From contig CM071598.1 in assembly GCA_036435485.1 (NCBI GenBank), forward strand, positions 196,953,148 through 197,017,147: a DNA stretch of 64,000 bases, read 5' to 3'. The DNA comes from Saposhnikovia divaricata (Eukaryota; Streptophyta; Magnoliopsida; Apiales; Apiaceae). The notes under the pieces are model-generated. The model did no database searches. It had not been told where the DNA came from and was given only the letters and a program-made list of their open reading frames with translations. Numbering within the stretch: position 1 is the stretch's first letter; every line of letters begins with the position of its first letter. A program made the position numbers and the translations under genes. Positions 46,268 to 59,710 of the stretch are shown here, piece after piece.

Positions 46268-48895
46268 AGTATTTCTCGATTGAGATAATGCTCAAATAAC
46301 ATTTCTCGAATGATTTCCAAGTAATTTAATACTTTATGGAAATATAAATAATGCTCATGAATAACAATCCTCAAAATGAATACTAATCTGCCGTTGGAAT
46401 CCCTCCGGGTTTCCACGACTATCTCTATATCTCAAAATATCGACTCCCGGTCTATATTTAAAGAATGAATATCATATGCCCTTCACTAAGGGTCTTAACA
46501 AAATAATCCGGCTTATAACTGATACTTCATATCTAGTCTATAAGCCAACATCAATTCAGGAAACAAGTATTATAGTATAACTTGAAAGTAGGCATGCATG
46601 CTATGGCATATGTATAACAACAATCATATATATTATCACAACAACAGTTCCAAGGTATTGGAAACTTGCCTGATGCTCGAGAAGTGGTAGGGGCTCGTGA
46701 CAATGTCAAACAATCTAGACAAAGTCAAAAGAAAACGTACGATTAATCCCCTAGATGATTCACTTATAATTCAATGCTTAAACACGTAAGCAATACACAA
46801 CGAAGGCGTTACTAGCTCGCTTTAGGCTCGTACTATGTCCATGTCAATCGACAAATACTTAAGTCGAATATTTGTTTTAGAATTCGGATCTCATTCGCCC
46901 GTTTCACTAAGCGGTTTACAAAGTTATAATCGAGTGCTCCTTTAAGGGGTCCCTTCGCACTTAACCATGATTCAAATATTTTTATAAAATCCAAAAATAA
47001 TCTTTTTGACACGAGGTCTTCTCTCATATATTCATTATGACCTCTAGTATTTAATTACCAAGATTCGCAACCGAATTTATCACTTTAAAGGGGTTCAATT
47101 GAAGTTACGAATTCATACGTACGTTTACAAACTGCTTTTACAGATTTTACCATAACGCCTAAGCTGTAAGTCAAAATGCTACGATTCTTGCGCCAAAACG
47201 ATCTATGACTCGAGATATTCGAATACATGTCATATACTCAATAAGTTCAGAAGGTTACATCTACTGTTATGAATGGTTTTTAAGGGTCAAAGAAATTTCA
47301 CCATTACGACAGCTATAACTCGGATATTTCCAAAATTAAAATCTTCCAAATAATCATCCAATCCACCACCAACACTCATGGACACTATTCATTGTCTCCC
47401 TCACTATCTAAACAGGTCTTGGAGCTGTGCAACATATTTTAACATCTAACAAAACTCTTACATAGCTCTAGTGCTCTAAACATGCATATAACTCAAAAAC
47501 TCATCCAAAAATCCATTAAAACTCATGATTCAACAAAGGGGTTTCAAAGATTATACCTTGGTTTGAAGTTCCAGGATGATAATAAAGCCTCACAACTCTT
47601 GATCATTGCTTAGAACATTATTTGGAAGCCATAGAATCAAGAAAGCAAAACATGAAAATCAAAAGTTACTATTCATTATCAATCTTGTAAAAATCATATA
47701 AAATCAAAAACTAAGAGTTTGGTTCTAAAATTTTTTACCACACCTTCTAATATTCAAGGGCTTTCTTTTGAGCTATAGAACACAAGAATCCAACAATGGG
47801 AGCTAGGGTTTTGAGCCCCATCTTGCTACTGTTCAGAACCTGGACAGTTTTGGTCCTCCAACTTTAAGCATGGATTTGACTATGCTATACTACTTGGATT
47901 TCCATGAAATTTGGAAAGAATCTTGACCATGGAGTGGAGAAGCTATGGTTAAAATTTGGTGATTTTATCATGGATAGAAATGGAGATATGAATTTTTCTT
48001 TAACCTTGGTTTCTGCTGGACAGTTTGTAGAAAATGGAGAGTGTTCTTGGTTTTCTCTTTTTCTCTCCACTTTAGATCTACTTTTGTGATATTTTATGAT
48101 ATGTATTGCTGTGTATAAAGCTTGGTAACCACTCTTTGATAAGCTTCTTCAATACTCTTCTAATAAAGTAGCTTTAACAAATAGCTAAAACACCATCCAA
48201 GTTGTAGTTGTCTTGAACCTAGCTCATTCTAGTTTCTTTTCTTTTCTTCACACCAATCTTGACTTGTCTAACCACTTTATGAACGTAATATCTTGATATT
48301 ATCAGTTGGGTGGCTGAGTTTGATCCTCTTGGGGCTTGTGCAAGGAGTCTTGGAGAAGCTTGGTAGATATTTGTTTTGTTTCTTGTTTGATTTAAGTGAT
48401 TTAAATCACTTTAACTCCTAAATTGTTTTGATTTAATCATTGATTAAATAATTTAATCCACTTGATATAATTCTCTTGATGATCATATAGGATATTTAAT
48501 CTTGTCACAATCTTGATCCTTAATCCCTGATTCGTTCGCTTAATTGCTTAATTTCGTTATAACGTTTTAGTGATTTCTAGAACGCTTGTTTCACTGTCTC
48601 AGTGGTTTTCGTTCTAATTTCTAAAATCAAATATAATAAAATTCCAAAATATTAACTCTTCAATTTCTCAAATTGAATATCTCATTTCTCGAATATAATA
48701 ATATATAATTCACTGCTCGGTCAAATATTACACCAAAAATTAAAATAGGAATTTCTGAATTCCGATCGTCTCTGCATTCACTTATTTCCTCCGCGTATTA
48801 CTAATATGAATTCGAAACATCCATATCACTTCCCCTACATAGGGTGGCGTAAAAAGTTTTCCAACTTACAAAATCACTATTCATCCACCGAATTA

Positions 48896-48986
48896 CTATG
48901 CACGTATAGGAAACACTATGCACGTATGGGAAACACTATGCATGTACGGGAAACACTATGCACGTATGGGAAACACTATGCACGTA
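48896..48986. repeat. 20-base tandem repeat in element E 3' LTR
   Basis: About 4.5 units of CTATGCACGTATGGGAAACA with a few substitutions. Mirrored at 58688-58779. Confidence 0.9.
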
Positions 48987-49215
48987 CTCATTTCCCTTCA
49001 AGGATCCATTAGCTCCTTCCTGGACGGTAGATTATTCTTATCCAGGTCCTCAACCATCGAATTACTCTATTCTGACAATATACCAATGCATCAGGATCAT
49101 TGTCCAAAGCAATATCCATTCATTACAATCATTGTTCTTTGAAACCACCATTCATTAGTGCTCTTTAACCACAATAAGAAAAGTTTTAATTCTACCCAAA
49201 ATTCGGGTTATTACA

Positions 49216-49228
49216 GTCTCCCCTCCTT
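49216..49228 (-). promoter_or_regulatory. Polypurine tract of element E
   Basis: The minus strand reads AAGGAGGGGAGAC directly before the LTR start TGTAATAACC. Confidence 0.8.
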
Positions 49229-49298
49229 AAAAGGATTCCGTCCTCGGAATCAGTTTAGGAATAACTGGGGTTACTTCTATCCCATTGCACTTTCTATT

Positions 49299-51105
49299 TC
49301 TCAGGTGGATTCTTCCACTTCTTGATTTTCTTCAAATCTCTCACTAGCTTGACAACCTTATCTCTTAGCGCTTGCTCTTTTCTATTCATAATTTCCACAG
49401 GTTGTCCTTCGTAGTTCAGATTCGGTTATGTATATCTATCTGCTCGTACTCTGTCATATGTCGGGCATCTATAGTATACTGATGAGGCACATACGCAAGA
49501 ACCATGTTATGACCATTTTACTGGTTTGGGTGAGGCTGGCTCATAGGCCACCTTCCTGACGCGTTTAAACTCTCAGATGGCCCAATGAATCTTGGGCTAA
49601 ACTTCTTTTCATTCTAACCTTGTTAATTCCTTCCACGAGGATACCTTTTCTCATTACAAATCTCGAACCTCATATTCTCTATCTTGTTTGCACGAAAATA
49701 CATCAACAAAAACTTGCTTGTCATAACCCCCTATTAATTCTATCTATTTCCCAATTCCATTGTATAAATGTCAACTCTCTTGTCGACGGGGTACTCCGTA
49801 TTGAAACTAGTTCGAGTATTCTAGCAATCGATTCGAGTAACTCTTGATGTCTAGTAACGAGCTCGTCGGCCATCACTATTTTGGCCTCGCTATCTCATTG
49901 TTATCTACTATCACCCCCGGTGTTCCAACCTCTTCTTTAATCATCTCACAGAATGCCCAATCTACCTTCTGTGTTCATTCAGTCATTCTCTATTATCTCA
50001 TCTCTTCTCCTTTCTGAAAGAAAGGCGAATCTCTTGGGGAATTTGTTTGCGGGGAATGTTGTCTGGTTCGAGGACTCTTAATCCTTTTATCATAAATCAT
50101 AATCTTCATATACACACAAGCACACATATTTTTAGATCTGATAGGTCAAAAAGTCGATCATGTTTGATCCTTTTTGATTTCGCACCTTTCCTTCATATAT
50201 ACGATGTTTCAATATACTTAGGGCGAAAACTATCTCAGATAACTCACAGCCAATTCATTAAATTCCAAAAAAGTAGTGGGTGCAATAGTCAACCCAAAAT
50301 GACATCACTTACAATTTCATAGTGTCTGTACCTAGTGCGATTCACAATCTTGGGTATATCCTCGATTTTTAACTTCCAACCGGTGATGTCCCATTTCCTA
50401 ATAAGTTTGGAAAATACACAGCGTCCCTGGGCTGCTCAAACAATCTTCTACAACAGTACCTATACTTAATGATGACTCATTCAACTCTCGAGGTTCGATG
50501 AACAATCTTGTGCTAACATATTTCTTTCTTACAGCACACCGGTTCTTCACGGTGGCACACTGAGTCTTATCGCACTCTTATTCAACAATCCTCGCATCTG
50601 AGTTGCTAATTCTTTTATTTCTACTGGGCTAACGGGAGATGCAGCACTAGGCTCTGAATACTAGATATTCATTATTATGTCATCCAAATCGATATCTGGT
50701 AGCTTATTAGAACCTTGTACAACCTCCAAAAATCCATATAATTATACTTGGTGTCTCTTTCCTCGGGGTCAACCATATGAGCTAATCAAGCCTCATATCT
50801 CTGGCGTCATAATCTCTTAGTCTGAACTAGATTCCAAAATCTCTGACTCCGTCTTTATCCTTAAATTATTTCCCTCATAATCAATTTGGCTCCATTGGGT
50901 AGCAACTAATCCATCATTATTATAATATCAATTTCTCCCTAATTCGAAAGGAATCAATTCTCTCGATCGAGTGGTACTCTGGAATACATTCCCAAACTCT
51001 TCAATCACTGGGATTTATCATTGGCTAGGTGTTTTTCTCTTGGTATCAACCACAGAAGCTAGATAAGCCATACATCCATCCCATAGTAACTTGTTGGCTC
51101 GCATT
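49299..51105 (-). pseudogene. pol: Element E chromovirus pol remnant
   Basis: No long frame survives, but translated pieces in shifting frames match chromovirus pol in order. The protease-RT linker (51105-50945, GCMAYLASVVDTK then IPVIEEFGNVF) is followed by a possible second diverged copy of the same linker (about 50800-50680). RT follows (50650-50100, IKELATQMRGLLNKSAIRLS, later VFSKL, KIEDIPKIVNRTRY). The integrase C-terminal region is at 49715-49299 (DREYEVRDL, GKVAYE, EYEQIDI, LRDKVVKLV). The RT catalytic region, the integrase core and much of the protease are missing or unrecognisable. Assignment to the Tekay/Del group is by resemblance from memory. Confidence 0.7.
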
Positions 51106-51164
51106 ATCGCAAGGACTTCGTAATTTGCTTCTGTCCTTAAAGGACCACTCCCCTTTCTGGGCAA

Positions 51165-51565
51165 TCATAAATTTCACTCCAACATCGCCACGCGATTCTG
51201 GATTCGTTGTTTTAGCTTTAGTCGAAACCTACGGGCTCATTTCTCTTTCATATCCTATAACTTGGCCTCATACTCTGCCATAGTCAAGGTTTCTTATTTC
51301 AACACTAGAACTTTTATTTCCATCTGGATCTTTATATATTTCAGAAAACATTTCTCTAAAAGCAATAATCTGAATCTCTCCCAAGTCACAACACCTTTTA
51401 CCTCTAGGTTTGTCTTACCATTCTTACCAATGATTCGCCTCTCCCTTCAGGAGATAGGCGGTGACCATCGTTTTCAGCTTTTCTGCAATACTTAGTATCA
51501 CAATTGATTTCTTCATCTCTTTAAGCCAAGCTCTGACCTCCAATGGGTCAGTGGTTCCATGAAAT
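51165..51565 (-). pseudogene. gag: Element E chromovirus gag remnant
   Basis: The minus strand gives FHGTTDPLEVRAWLKEMKK, TAYLLKGEANHW and, after stops and shifts, FRLKLKQRIQNRVAM. These match the capsid of Tekay-type elements (TTDPLEA.AWLKEIEK ... GEA.YWW ... ARRF..GL). No complete frame survives, and the zinc knuckle was not found. Confidence 0.72.
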
Positions 51566-53814
51566 TATGTGGGTTCTAACCGACTCCACTACCATTGGGG
51601 TTTCATAACACATTGCCAATCCTCTCACATATATCGATTGACCAACTTTCCACTATCATAATATCCTTGAGAGAGAACATAAACTAATTCATCGTCATGT
51701 CACCCATATTCTATTTGTCTTAGGGATCCGCTCTTGCCATAGCCTATTTTGTTGCGAATCTAATTCCTATCAGCGAATTTTGACTTATTTGACCTGGTTG
51801 GCATCCCCTTTGAAATTTAATAAAGATAACAAGAATCACGGAGCTTTAAAAGGATAGCCCTCATATCAAAGAAACATCACACATTGGTGATCATAAGGTT
51901 AGGAGTTTTAAGGTAACCTTATTTGAAATGAAAGACTTTACCGAGAGATCAATATGATCATAAGAACTCAATGTTGCGTGTCTTAATTAAGACATTACTA
52001 AAGGTAATTAGCCTTCTTGTATTTCACAACTCACAAGTGATGGCGTTCCATCAGACTTCTATCACACAGACAGATGGTCCTTGTGGCCCCTATAATTATA
52101 GGGTTGTTCGTCTCAGTGGAAATTGATAAGTACGAAGGAAATTCCAAGTCAAGTTAATAATTATCATCATTTGACAAGTAAATTCTCAAATGGACACCTT
52201 GGATCTAAAGTAAACAGGTTCCAAGGTGCGATTTCCAAAGGAAAGATAGCCAGTAAGATACTGGTATTCAACAAGCAAGTGGTGATGTATCACCATAGGA
52301 TTATTCACCATTAGAAGTGAAAGCTTGAATAACATCGTTTGACAGGGCGTTGAAAACCCGAAAGTAGGTATCGTGACAGCCTCTGGTAGAATTGGAACTA
52401 AATGTGAATTAACACAAAGGTTATAAAATAACTTCGAAGAAGGACTATTCCCTTTTATCAAAATTCTCTCTTGGAGAGATGTCACGATAGATTAAGAATA
52501 ATCAACATAATTTGCAATTGGGGAGGGTACTTGCCAGGGTCTCTACTGATGCCTTATATGCTGGCTCCTCGGATAATCGTTTGATTCTAAAACTTTTCTT
52601 ATCCATACACCCTAAGGTGCTCGAAACTTACGTCATTGTCGACTCATAATAGTCGCTAAGGTTCAACCATTGACATTTGCAATCGTAGGAAATTCTATTC
52701 AGCTCAGCGAGGGCCTGTCAGGCAAGCGCTCTATTCTTATAGGATGACTTCGGTACCGATGTCGCCTATAGTAACGACGAATTCCACATGTCAAGTCAGC
52801 GATACTCCAGAGCATCGTTAGAAGCCACATGCTTAAATCCAGCCACTTGTACAGCTGCCCTTAGGCAGAATATTCTTCTTCTCGCATCGATCATGCGTGC
52901 TACATAAGCTTATCCTTCACAACATCACAACCTTTTCATTTAAGTCAATCCCCGACTCTCTTAGTCCATCTTGTCTCTTAAAATATCTCTTATCTTAGCG
53001 CATTCAGGTTACAATAACACTTTGCGTAGTACGTACATACACAATCTTTCTCGAGGCAATAGAATGCCTCAGCACTGTAGTAAACACCGTCCTTGGTGGA
53101 ATCGCTGATCGTGGGGAATTAAATGCCATTGATAAGGCAATGTCTTTACGGGTTAGGGTAACTAGGTACCCTTAATCATATACGAAGGTCGAACGTCTCA
53201 GTTCTCACGTATTCTGCCTCTTAAGGGCACTGCAACAAACTATGAGTAACAGGTCTCGTTCTGGTCGAATCAATCCACCGGTATTGGCTATACTGCCTCC
53301 ACCTCCTCTACTTTTGGGGCTCTACCCCATTCTCTTCGTCATACCTCTTGATGAATCATAATTGACTCCCAATTCTTATTTCGTCACTTATTTGATCATT
53401 GAGGATTCATCTGGTCCTATCATAAGACCTCAAGTAACATACTACATCTTTATCAATCGACACGTTCTCTATAAGTTTCTTTCCTTGACCCATCCTAGGG
53501 TCTTCTCTAGACCCTCCTATGGATATCCCTTTTTATTGGGTCTCCATCCATCTCAAGGAGCGCATCATTAAATGCCTACTCGAAGGCCTCGGGATCTGGT
53601 ACCTCAGACTCCCATCCATCTATAAATCATACAAATCAGGGTTTCTAACCATAACGTCCTAAGTATGGTTTCTCAAAAGAAGTCCCCTCTCGGGCTTCAT
53701 CTCCAACAGTCAGGGTCATGTCCCTATGAACTCTACTTGAGCTCTAGGTATTCTCATTATCCTTAAGGGTATTGTAAAACTCGATCTCATATAGTTTCTG
53801 AGGACTGTAACCTA
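51566..53814 (-). other. Element E 5' leader, no recognisable coding
   Basis: 2.2 kb between PBS and gag remnant. It contains a block (about 52003-52110) shared with the internal region of element C. No ORF or domain recognised. Confidence 0.6.
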
Positions 53815-53815
53815 A

Positions 53816-53828
53816 CGCTCTGATACCA
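53816..53828 (-). promoter_or_regulatory. Primer binding site of element E (tRNA-iMet type)
   Basis: The minus strand reads TGGTATCAGAGCG, four bases from the LTR end. Confidence 0.85.
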
Positions 53829-55690
53829 TTTCTGTAACAGCCCCAAATCCGGGGTCTGGGATTTAGAGTAGTCACGATCCATTTACTCCTTGTCTTACCT
53901 GTATTACTCATACTGTACATATTTCAATGGCTTATGACCCCCACAGTATATATCTCTCACACACATACACACACAGGTTAGAGTCTCAGAAACGATACTA
54001 TACAATAATTGTGGAATAAACTACTTTTATTACAATACCCAATTGTCTTACAAAATCTGATGTTGAAACAATATATAGGAAATGGTACAATTCCAACTCT
54101 GACTTCTGATGATTACAATCTTCTCCTACCATTCATATCTATACATAATTTAAATGCAGCCAGCTGCAGCCTGATCCGACTGGTTCGTACTACTCTTCGG
54201 GAACACTGGTGCCCATGACATCCTGCTTCACTGCTCTATAATATATATAAAACAATAGCAAGAGTGAGCAAATAGCTCAGCAAGGTAATGAAAACATGGC
54301 ATAACTCTGCCTATAACTTAACCCAGACTAAGGTGGGTATAAGACAATAATTGTCAAAATATCTCTTTACCGAAAGTATTTCCTTATCGGAATATATTCC
54401 AAAAATAGTACTATTGTAGTACTTCAAGTATCATTTTCATAATATCTCTGTAAACTTTGGATATTCATACTATGAACAAAGTTCTAGTATAATATATAAG
54501 ATGAAGTTACAAGGTAATTCAATATAACCTTTCTGTAAAATAACTGCTATATAAAATATAAGCAGAATATCCACATATAACTTAAAAGATGAAGTTATAA
54601 GGTGATTCAATATCAACAACCTCCTTTTCACAACTCATGTTAGGTAAGGTATCAGCAGAGTCATAAAATATAAGATGAAGATGAAGTTACAAGGTAACTC
54701 AAAATATAATTGTTCTGTGGAAATATCTGCTATGTCAAAGATAAGCAAGATATTAACAATTTTCATAATAGAGGAACTTGCAGGAAGAATATTGCAATTC
54801 CAGTTCAAACACTTTTCAACCCTGCCAACAATGACAATGTTGTAGATAATTTCCCAATTTGGAAGATGAACTAATACTGGAGTATTCACCGCGCCCGCTA
54901 TTCCATCTACGATGATCAGTCGTAGCATGTATAGCTCAAATTGAGTTTTACTACCGGTAGAAGGAAGAACTGACGGATTTACTTGTCTACCGCCCTGCTA
55001 GATCTCCCCGGCCAACGGTTGGGCCAATGGGATGGACCGGCGCTACTCGGCCTCTTACACGACTCCTAGTTCGAATAACATCCATGACTCTGGAACGTAA
55101 AGATCCTCCCCCTTTCCCCAAGTATAATACTTGTTGATAAGACTCCACAAAGTAGTCGTATCTAGTTGGAAAGGAAAATTCACCAATATTTCCCAAGCTG
55201 ATGCTTGTTAATGGATATAATCTTGTTCCATCAATCTTACCCCTCGAGTGTTGAGGAGGTAACCAAAAAGACTTATATTAATGTTTGACAAGAATCAAGA
55301 TGTGAGTCAAAAGGTAGTTTAACAAGTATATGACCGGGCAGTCAAATAAATAACAGCTCTCAGGTGAGGTCCCCTTATATGTTTTTTTGGAAGTTTGAGC
55401 GAGTATTTAAATCTTCTTATAAGATAGATTTAAATGAAAATAGAGTTTTGGGAACCTCCCCTTGATAGAATAGTCATAAAAGACTCCGAAATATTTTACA
55501 TAATATCTGAAGGTGAAAGATAATCTTTAAATAATATAAGTCATTATAAAATGAATTTAGAAGAATTTAAATAAATATTCCAAGAATATTTATTAAATCA
55601 ATAATAAGTCATGAATATTAATAAGTCATAATATTGCTAAGTAATCCTCGAATGAATATATAGGAATATTTACTAAATAGATCTCTTCTT

Positions 55691-56062
55691 AAATGAATAT
55701 TTAAAAATAATATTCATTTAATAAATAATATTCTAAATGAATATCCAAATAATATTCTTTTAGTAATCAAAACTGTAAAGGAATATCCGAAATAATATTC
55801 TCTAAGTAAGTAGAACTTCAAATGAATATTTAAAAATAATATTCATCAAGTACATAAAATCTTAAATGAATATTTGGAAGTAATATCCATTTAATAAATA
55901 AAAATTCCAATGAATATCAAAGTAATTATTCATTAAATGACCAAACTCTAAATGAATATTCGAAACTAATATTCATTTAAATAATTAAAGCTCAAATGAA
56001 TATTAAAATAATATTCAGTAAATAAATAAACTCGAATGAATATTCAAAATAATATTCATATA
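55691..56062. repeat. Cluster of imperfect ATATTCATT palindromes, second LTR copy
   Basis: Counterpart of 45897-46267. Confidence 0.8.
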
Positions 56063-58687
56063 GTATTTCTCGATTGAGATAATGCTCAAATAACATTTCT
56101 CGAATGATTTCCAAGTAATTTAATACTTTATGGAAATATAAATAATGCTCATGAATAACAATCCTCAAAATGAATACTAATCTGCCGTTGGAATCCCTCC
56201 GGGTTTCCACGACTATCTCTATATCTTAAAATATCGACTCCCGGTCTATATTTAAAGAATGAATATCATATGCCCTTCACTAAGGGTCTTAACAAAATAA
56301 TCCGGCTTATAACTGATACTTCATATCTAGTCTATAAGCCAACATCAATTCAGGGAACAAGTATTATAGTATAACTTGAAAGTAGGCATGCATGCTATGG
56401 CATATGTATAACAACAATCATATATATTATCACAACAACAGTTCCAAGGTATTGGAAACTTGCCTGATGCTCGAGAAGTGGTAGGGGCTCGTGACAATGT
56501 CAAACAATCTAGACAAAGTCAAAAGAAAACGTACGATTAATCCCCTAGATGATTCACTTATAATTCAATGCTTAAACACGTAAGCAATACACAACGAAGG
56601 CGTTACTAGCTCGATTTAGGCTCGTACTATGTCCATGTCAATCGACAAATACTTAAGTCGAAGATTTGTTTTAGAATTCGGATCTCATTCGCCCGTTTCA
56701 CTAAGCGGTTTACAAAGTTATAATCGAGTGCTCCTTTAAGGGGTCCCTTCGCACTTAACCATGATTCAAATATTTTTATAAAATTCAAAAATAATCTTTT
56801 TGACACGAGGTCTTCTCTCATATATTCATTATGACCTCTAGTATTTAATTACCAAGATTCGCAACCGAATTTATCACTTTAAAGGGGTTCAATTGAAGTT
56901 ACGAATTCATACGTACGTTTACAAACTACTTTTACAGATTTTACCATAACGCCTAAGCCGTAAGTCAAAATGCTACAATTCTTGTGCCAAAACGATCTAT
57001 GACTCGAGATCTTCGAATACATGTCATATACTCAATAAGTTCAGAAGGTTACATCTACTGTTATGAATGGTTTTTAAGGGTCAAAGAAATTTCAACATTA
57101 CGATAGCTATAACTCGGATATTTCCAAAATTAAAATCCTCCAAATAATCATCCAATCCACCACCAACACTCATGGACACTATTCATTGTCTCCCTCACTA
57201 TCTAAACAGGTCTTGGAGCTGTGCAACATATTTTAACATCTAACAAAACTCTTACATAGCTCTAGTGCTCTAAACATGCATATAACTCAAAAACTCATCC
57301 AAAAATCCATTAAAACTCATGATTCAACAAAGGGGTTTCAAAGATTATACCTTGGTTTGAAGTTCCAGGATGATAATAAGACCTCACAACTCTTGATCAT
57401 TGCTTAGAACATTATTTGGAAGCCATAGAATCAAGAAAGCAAAACATGAAAATCAAAAGTTACTATTCATCATCAATCTTGTAAAAATCATATAAAATCA
57501 AAAACTAAGAGTTTGGTTCTAAAATTTTTTACGACACCTTCTACTCTTCAAGGGCTTTCTTTTGAGCAATAGAACACAAGAATCCAACAATGGTAGCTAG
57601 GGTTTTGAGCCCCATCTTGCTACTGTTCAGAACCTGGACAGTTTTTGTCCTCCAACTTTAAGCATGGATTTGACTAGGCTATACTACTTGGATTTCCATG
57701 AAATTTGGAACGAATCTTGCCCATGGAGTGGAGAAGCTATGGTTAAAATTTGGTGATTTTATCATGGATAGAAATGGAGATATGAATTTTTATTTAACCT
57801 TGGTTTCTGCTGGACAGTTTGTAGAAAATGGAGAGTGTTCTTGGTTTTCTCTTTTTCTCTCCACTTTAGATCTACTTTTGTGATATTTTATGATATGTAT
57901 TGCTGTGTATAAAGCTTGGTAACCACTCTTTGATAAGCTTCTTCAATACTCTTCTAATAAAGTAGCTTTAACAAATAGCTAAAACACCATCCAAGTTGTA
58001 GTTGTCTTGAACCTAGCTCATTCTAGTTTCTTTTCTTTTCTTCACACCAATCTTGACTTGTCTAACCACTTTATGAACATAATATATTGATATTATCAGT
58101 TGGGTGGCTGAGTTTGATCCTCTTGGGGCTTGTGCAAGGAGTCTTGGAAAAGCTTGGTAGATATTTGTTTTGTTTCTTGTTTGATTTAAGTGATTTAAAT
58201 CCCTTAACTCCTAAATTGTTTTGATTTAATCATTGATTAAATAATTTAATCCACTTGATATAATTCTCTTGATGATCATATAGGATATTTAATCTTGTCA
58301 CAATCTTGATCCTTAATCCCTGATTCGTTCGCTTAATTGCTTAATTTCGTTATAACGTTTTAATGATTTCTAGAACGCTTGTTTCACTGTCTCAGTGGTT
58401 TTCGTTCTAATTTCTAAAATCAAATATAATAAAATTCCAAAATATTAACTCTTCAATTTCTCAAATTGAATATCTCATTTCTCGAATATAATAATATATA
58501 ATTCACTGCTCGGTCAAATATTACACCAAAAATTAAAATAGGAATTTCTGAATTCCGATCGTCTCTACATTCACTTATTTCCTCCGCGTATTACTAATAT
58601 GACTTCGAAACATCCATATCACGTCCCGTACATAGGGTGGCGTGAAAAGTTTTCCAACTTACAAAATCACTATTCATCCACCGAATT

Positions 58688-58779
58688 ACTATGCACGTAT
58701 AGGAAACACTATGCACGTATGGGAAACACTATGCACGTACGGGAAACACTATGCACGTATGGGAAACACTATGCACGTA
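58688..58779. repeat. 20-base tandem repeat in element E 5' LTR
   Basis: Counterpart of 48896-48986 with the same number of units and one or two substitutions. Confidence 0.9.
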
Positions 58780-59013
58780 CTCATTTCCCTTCAAGGATCC
58801 ATTAGCTCCTTCCTGGACGGTAGATTATTCTTATCCAGGTCCTTAACCATCGAATTACTCTATTCTGACAATATACCAATGCATCAGGATCATTGTCCAA
58901 AGCAATATCCATTCATTACAATCATTGTTCTTTGAAACCACCATTCATTAGTGCTCTTTAACCACAATAAGAAAAGTTTTAATTCTACCCAAAATTCGGG
59001 TTATTACATGCGG

Positions 59014-59652
59014 CACCTAGCACATAATGATTTACATTACACTACTACTTACGCTACACCAATGATCGTATTTCTCACGCATTTTACTGATACACGTGAC
59101 AATCAATCATTGATGTTCGTAAGCCCTAGGGAACAACCCCTAGCACTAACTATTACTTACGCTATATCGATGATCACACCACTCAAGTATATTAATTATA
59201 CTCGTGATAGCAAATCATGGATATTCGTAAGCCCGAGGAACTAGTTGAAGAGAATTACACAAGTCGTTAAATATTGACATTTAATACTTGTGACCTCATT
59301 GCAACTCCTCGCAGATAAGCACATAATAAAGAAAATTAAATAACAGTTTAACTTTACTATAGATTACACTTGAAAACTATACAATCAGGAGACAGTTTCA
59401 TATTACGGACATATATCACAATCCAATCAAAATATACATGTAACTTCTTTTATCCTAAAACCCATATCCACAAATTGTGATTTAACAAGTATAATTGTCA
59501 CTCCAAATTCAACACACAATTTACTAATCATATAACATATCCGATAATCACCAACAATTATCAAGGTAAATTAGTAACCACTTACTCAACAATACCAAGT
59601 ACTTGACAATTACGAATTTCAACAAATACTCTAACTCAACTTACAACATTTA

Positions 59653-59710
<58 letters not shown>

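Larger units (their letters stand above)
44013..49215 (-). repeat. 3' LTR of element E
   Basis: The LTR is 5,203 bases, TGTAACAGCCCC...GGGTTATTACA. It contains the ATATTCATT palindrome cluster (45897-46267) and the 20-base tandem repeat (48896-48986). It carries about 24 extra bases near 45768-45791 between two copies of CCAAGAATATTT that occur once in the other LTR. Short ORFs here are mirrored in the other LTR and look non-coding. Confidence 0.95.
44013..59008 (-). mobile_element. Element E: decayed chromovirus (Tekay/Del-like) with 5.2-kb LTRs
   Basis: TSD tgcgg lies at 44008-44012 and 59009-59013. LTRs are 44013-49215 and 53833-59008. The 4.6-kb internal region has an iMet PBS, a polypurine tract and a heavily mutated gag and pol in the right order on the minus strand. 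LTRs are about 99% alike by eye, although the coding region is old-looking, so the pol was already dead when this copy moved. Confidence 0.9.
53833..59008 (-). repeat. 5' LTR of element E
   Basis: The LTR is 5,176 bases, about 99% identical by eye to 44013-49215. It lacks the 24-base extra stretch near 45768. It is followed by the TSD tgcgg at 59009-59013. Confidence 0.95.

Noticed and set aside
48896..48986. CRISPR-like array
   Set aside because: The 20-base units are contiguous with no spacers, and this is plant LTR sequence.
45166..55196. Short ORFs repeated in both E LTRs (45166-45375 and 54987-55196; 46198-46416 and 55992-56210)
   Set aside because: They are duplicated because LTRs are duplicated. 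No domain, no start context and no other support for coding.
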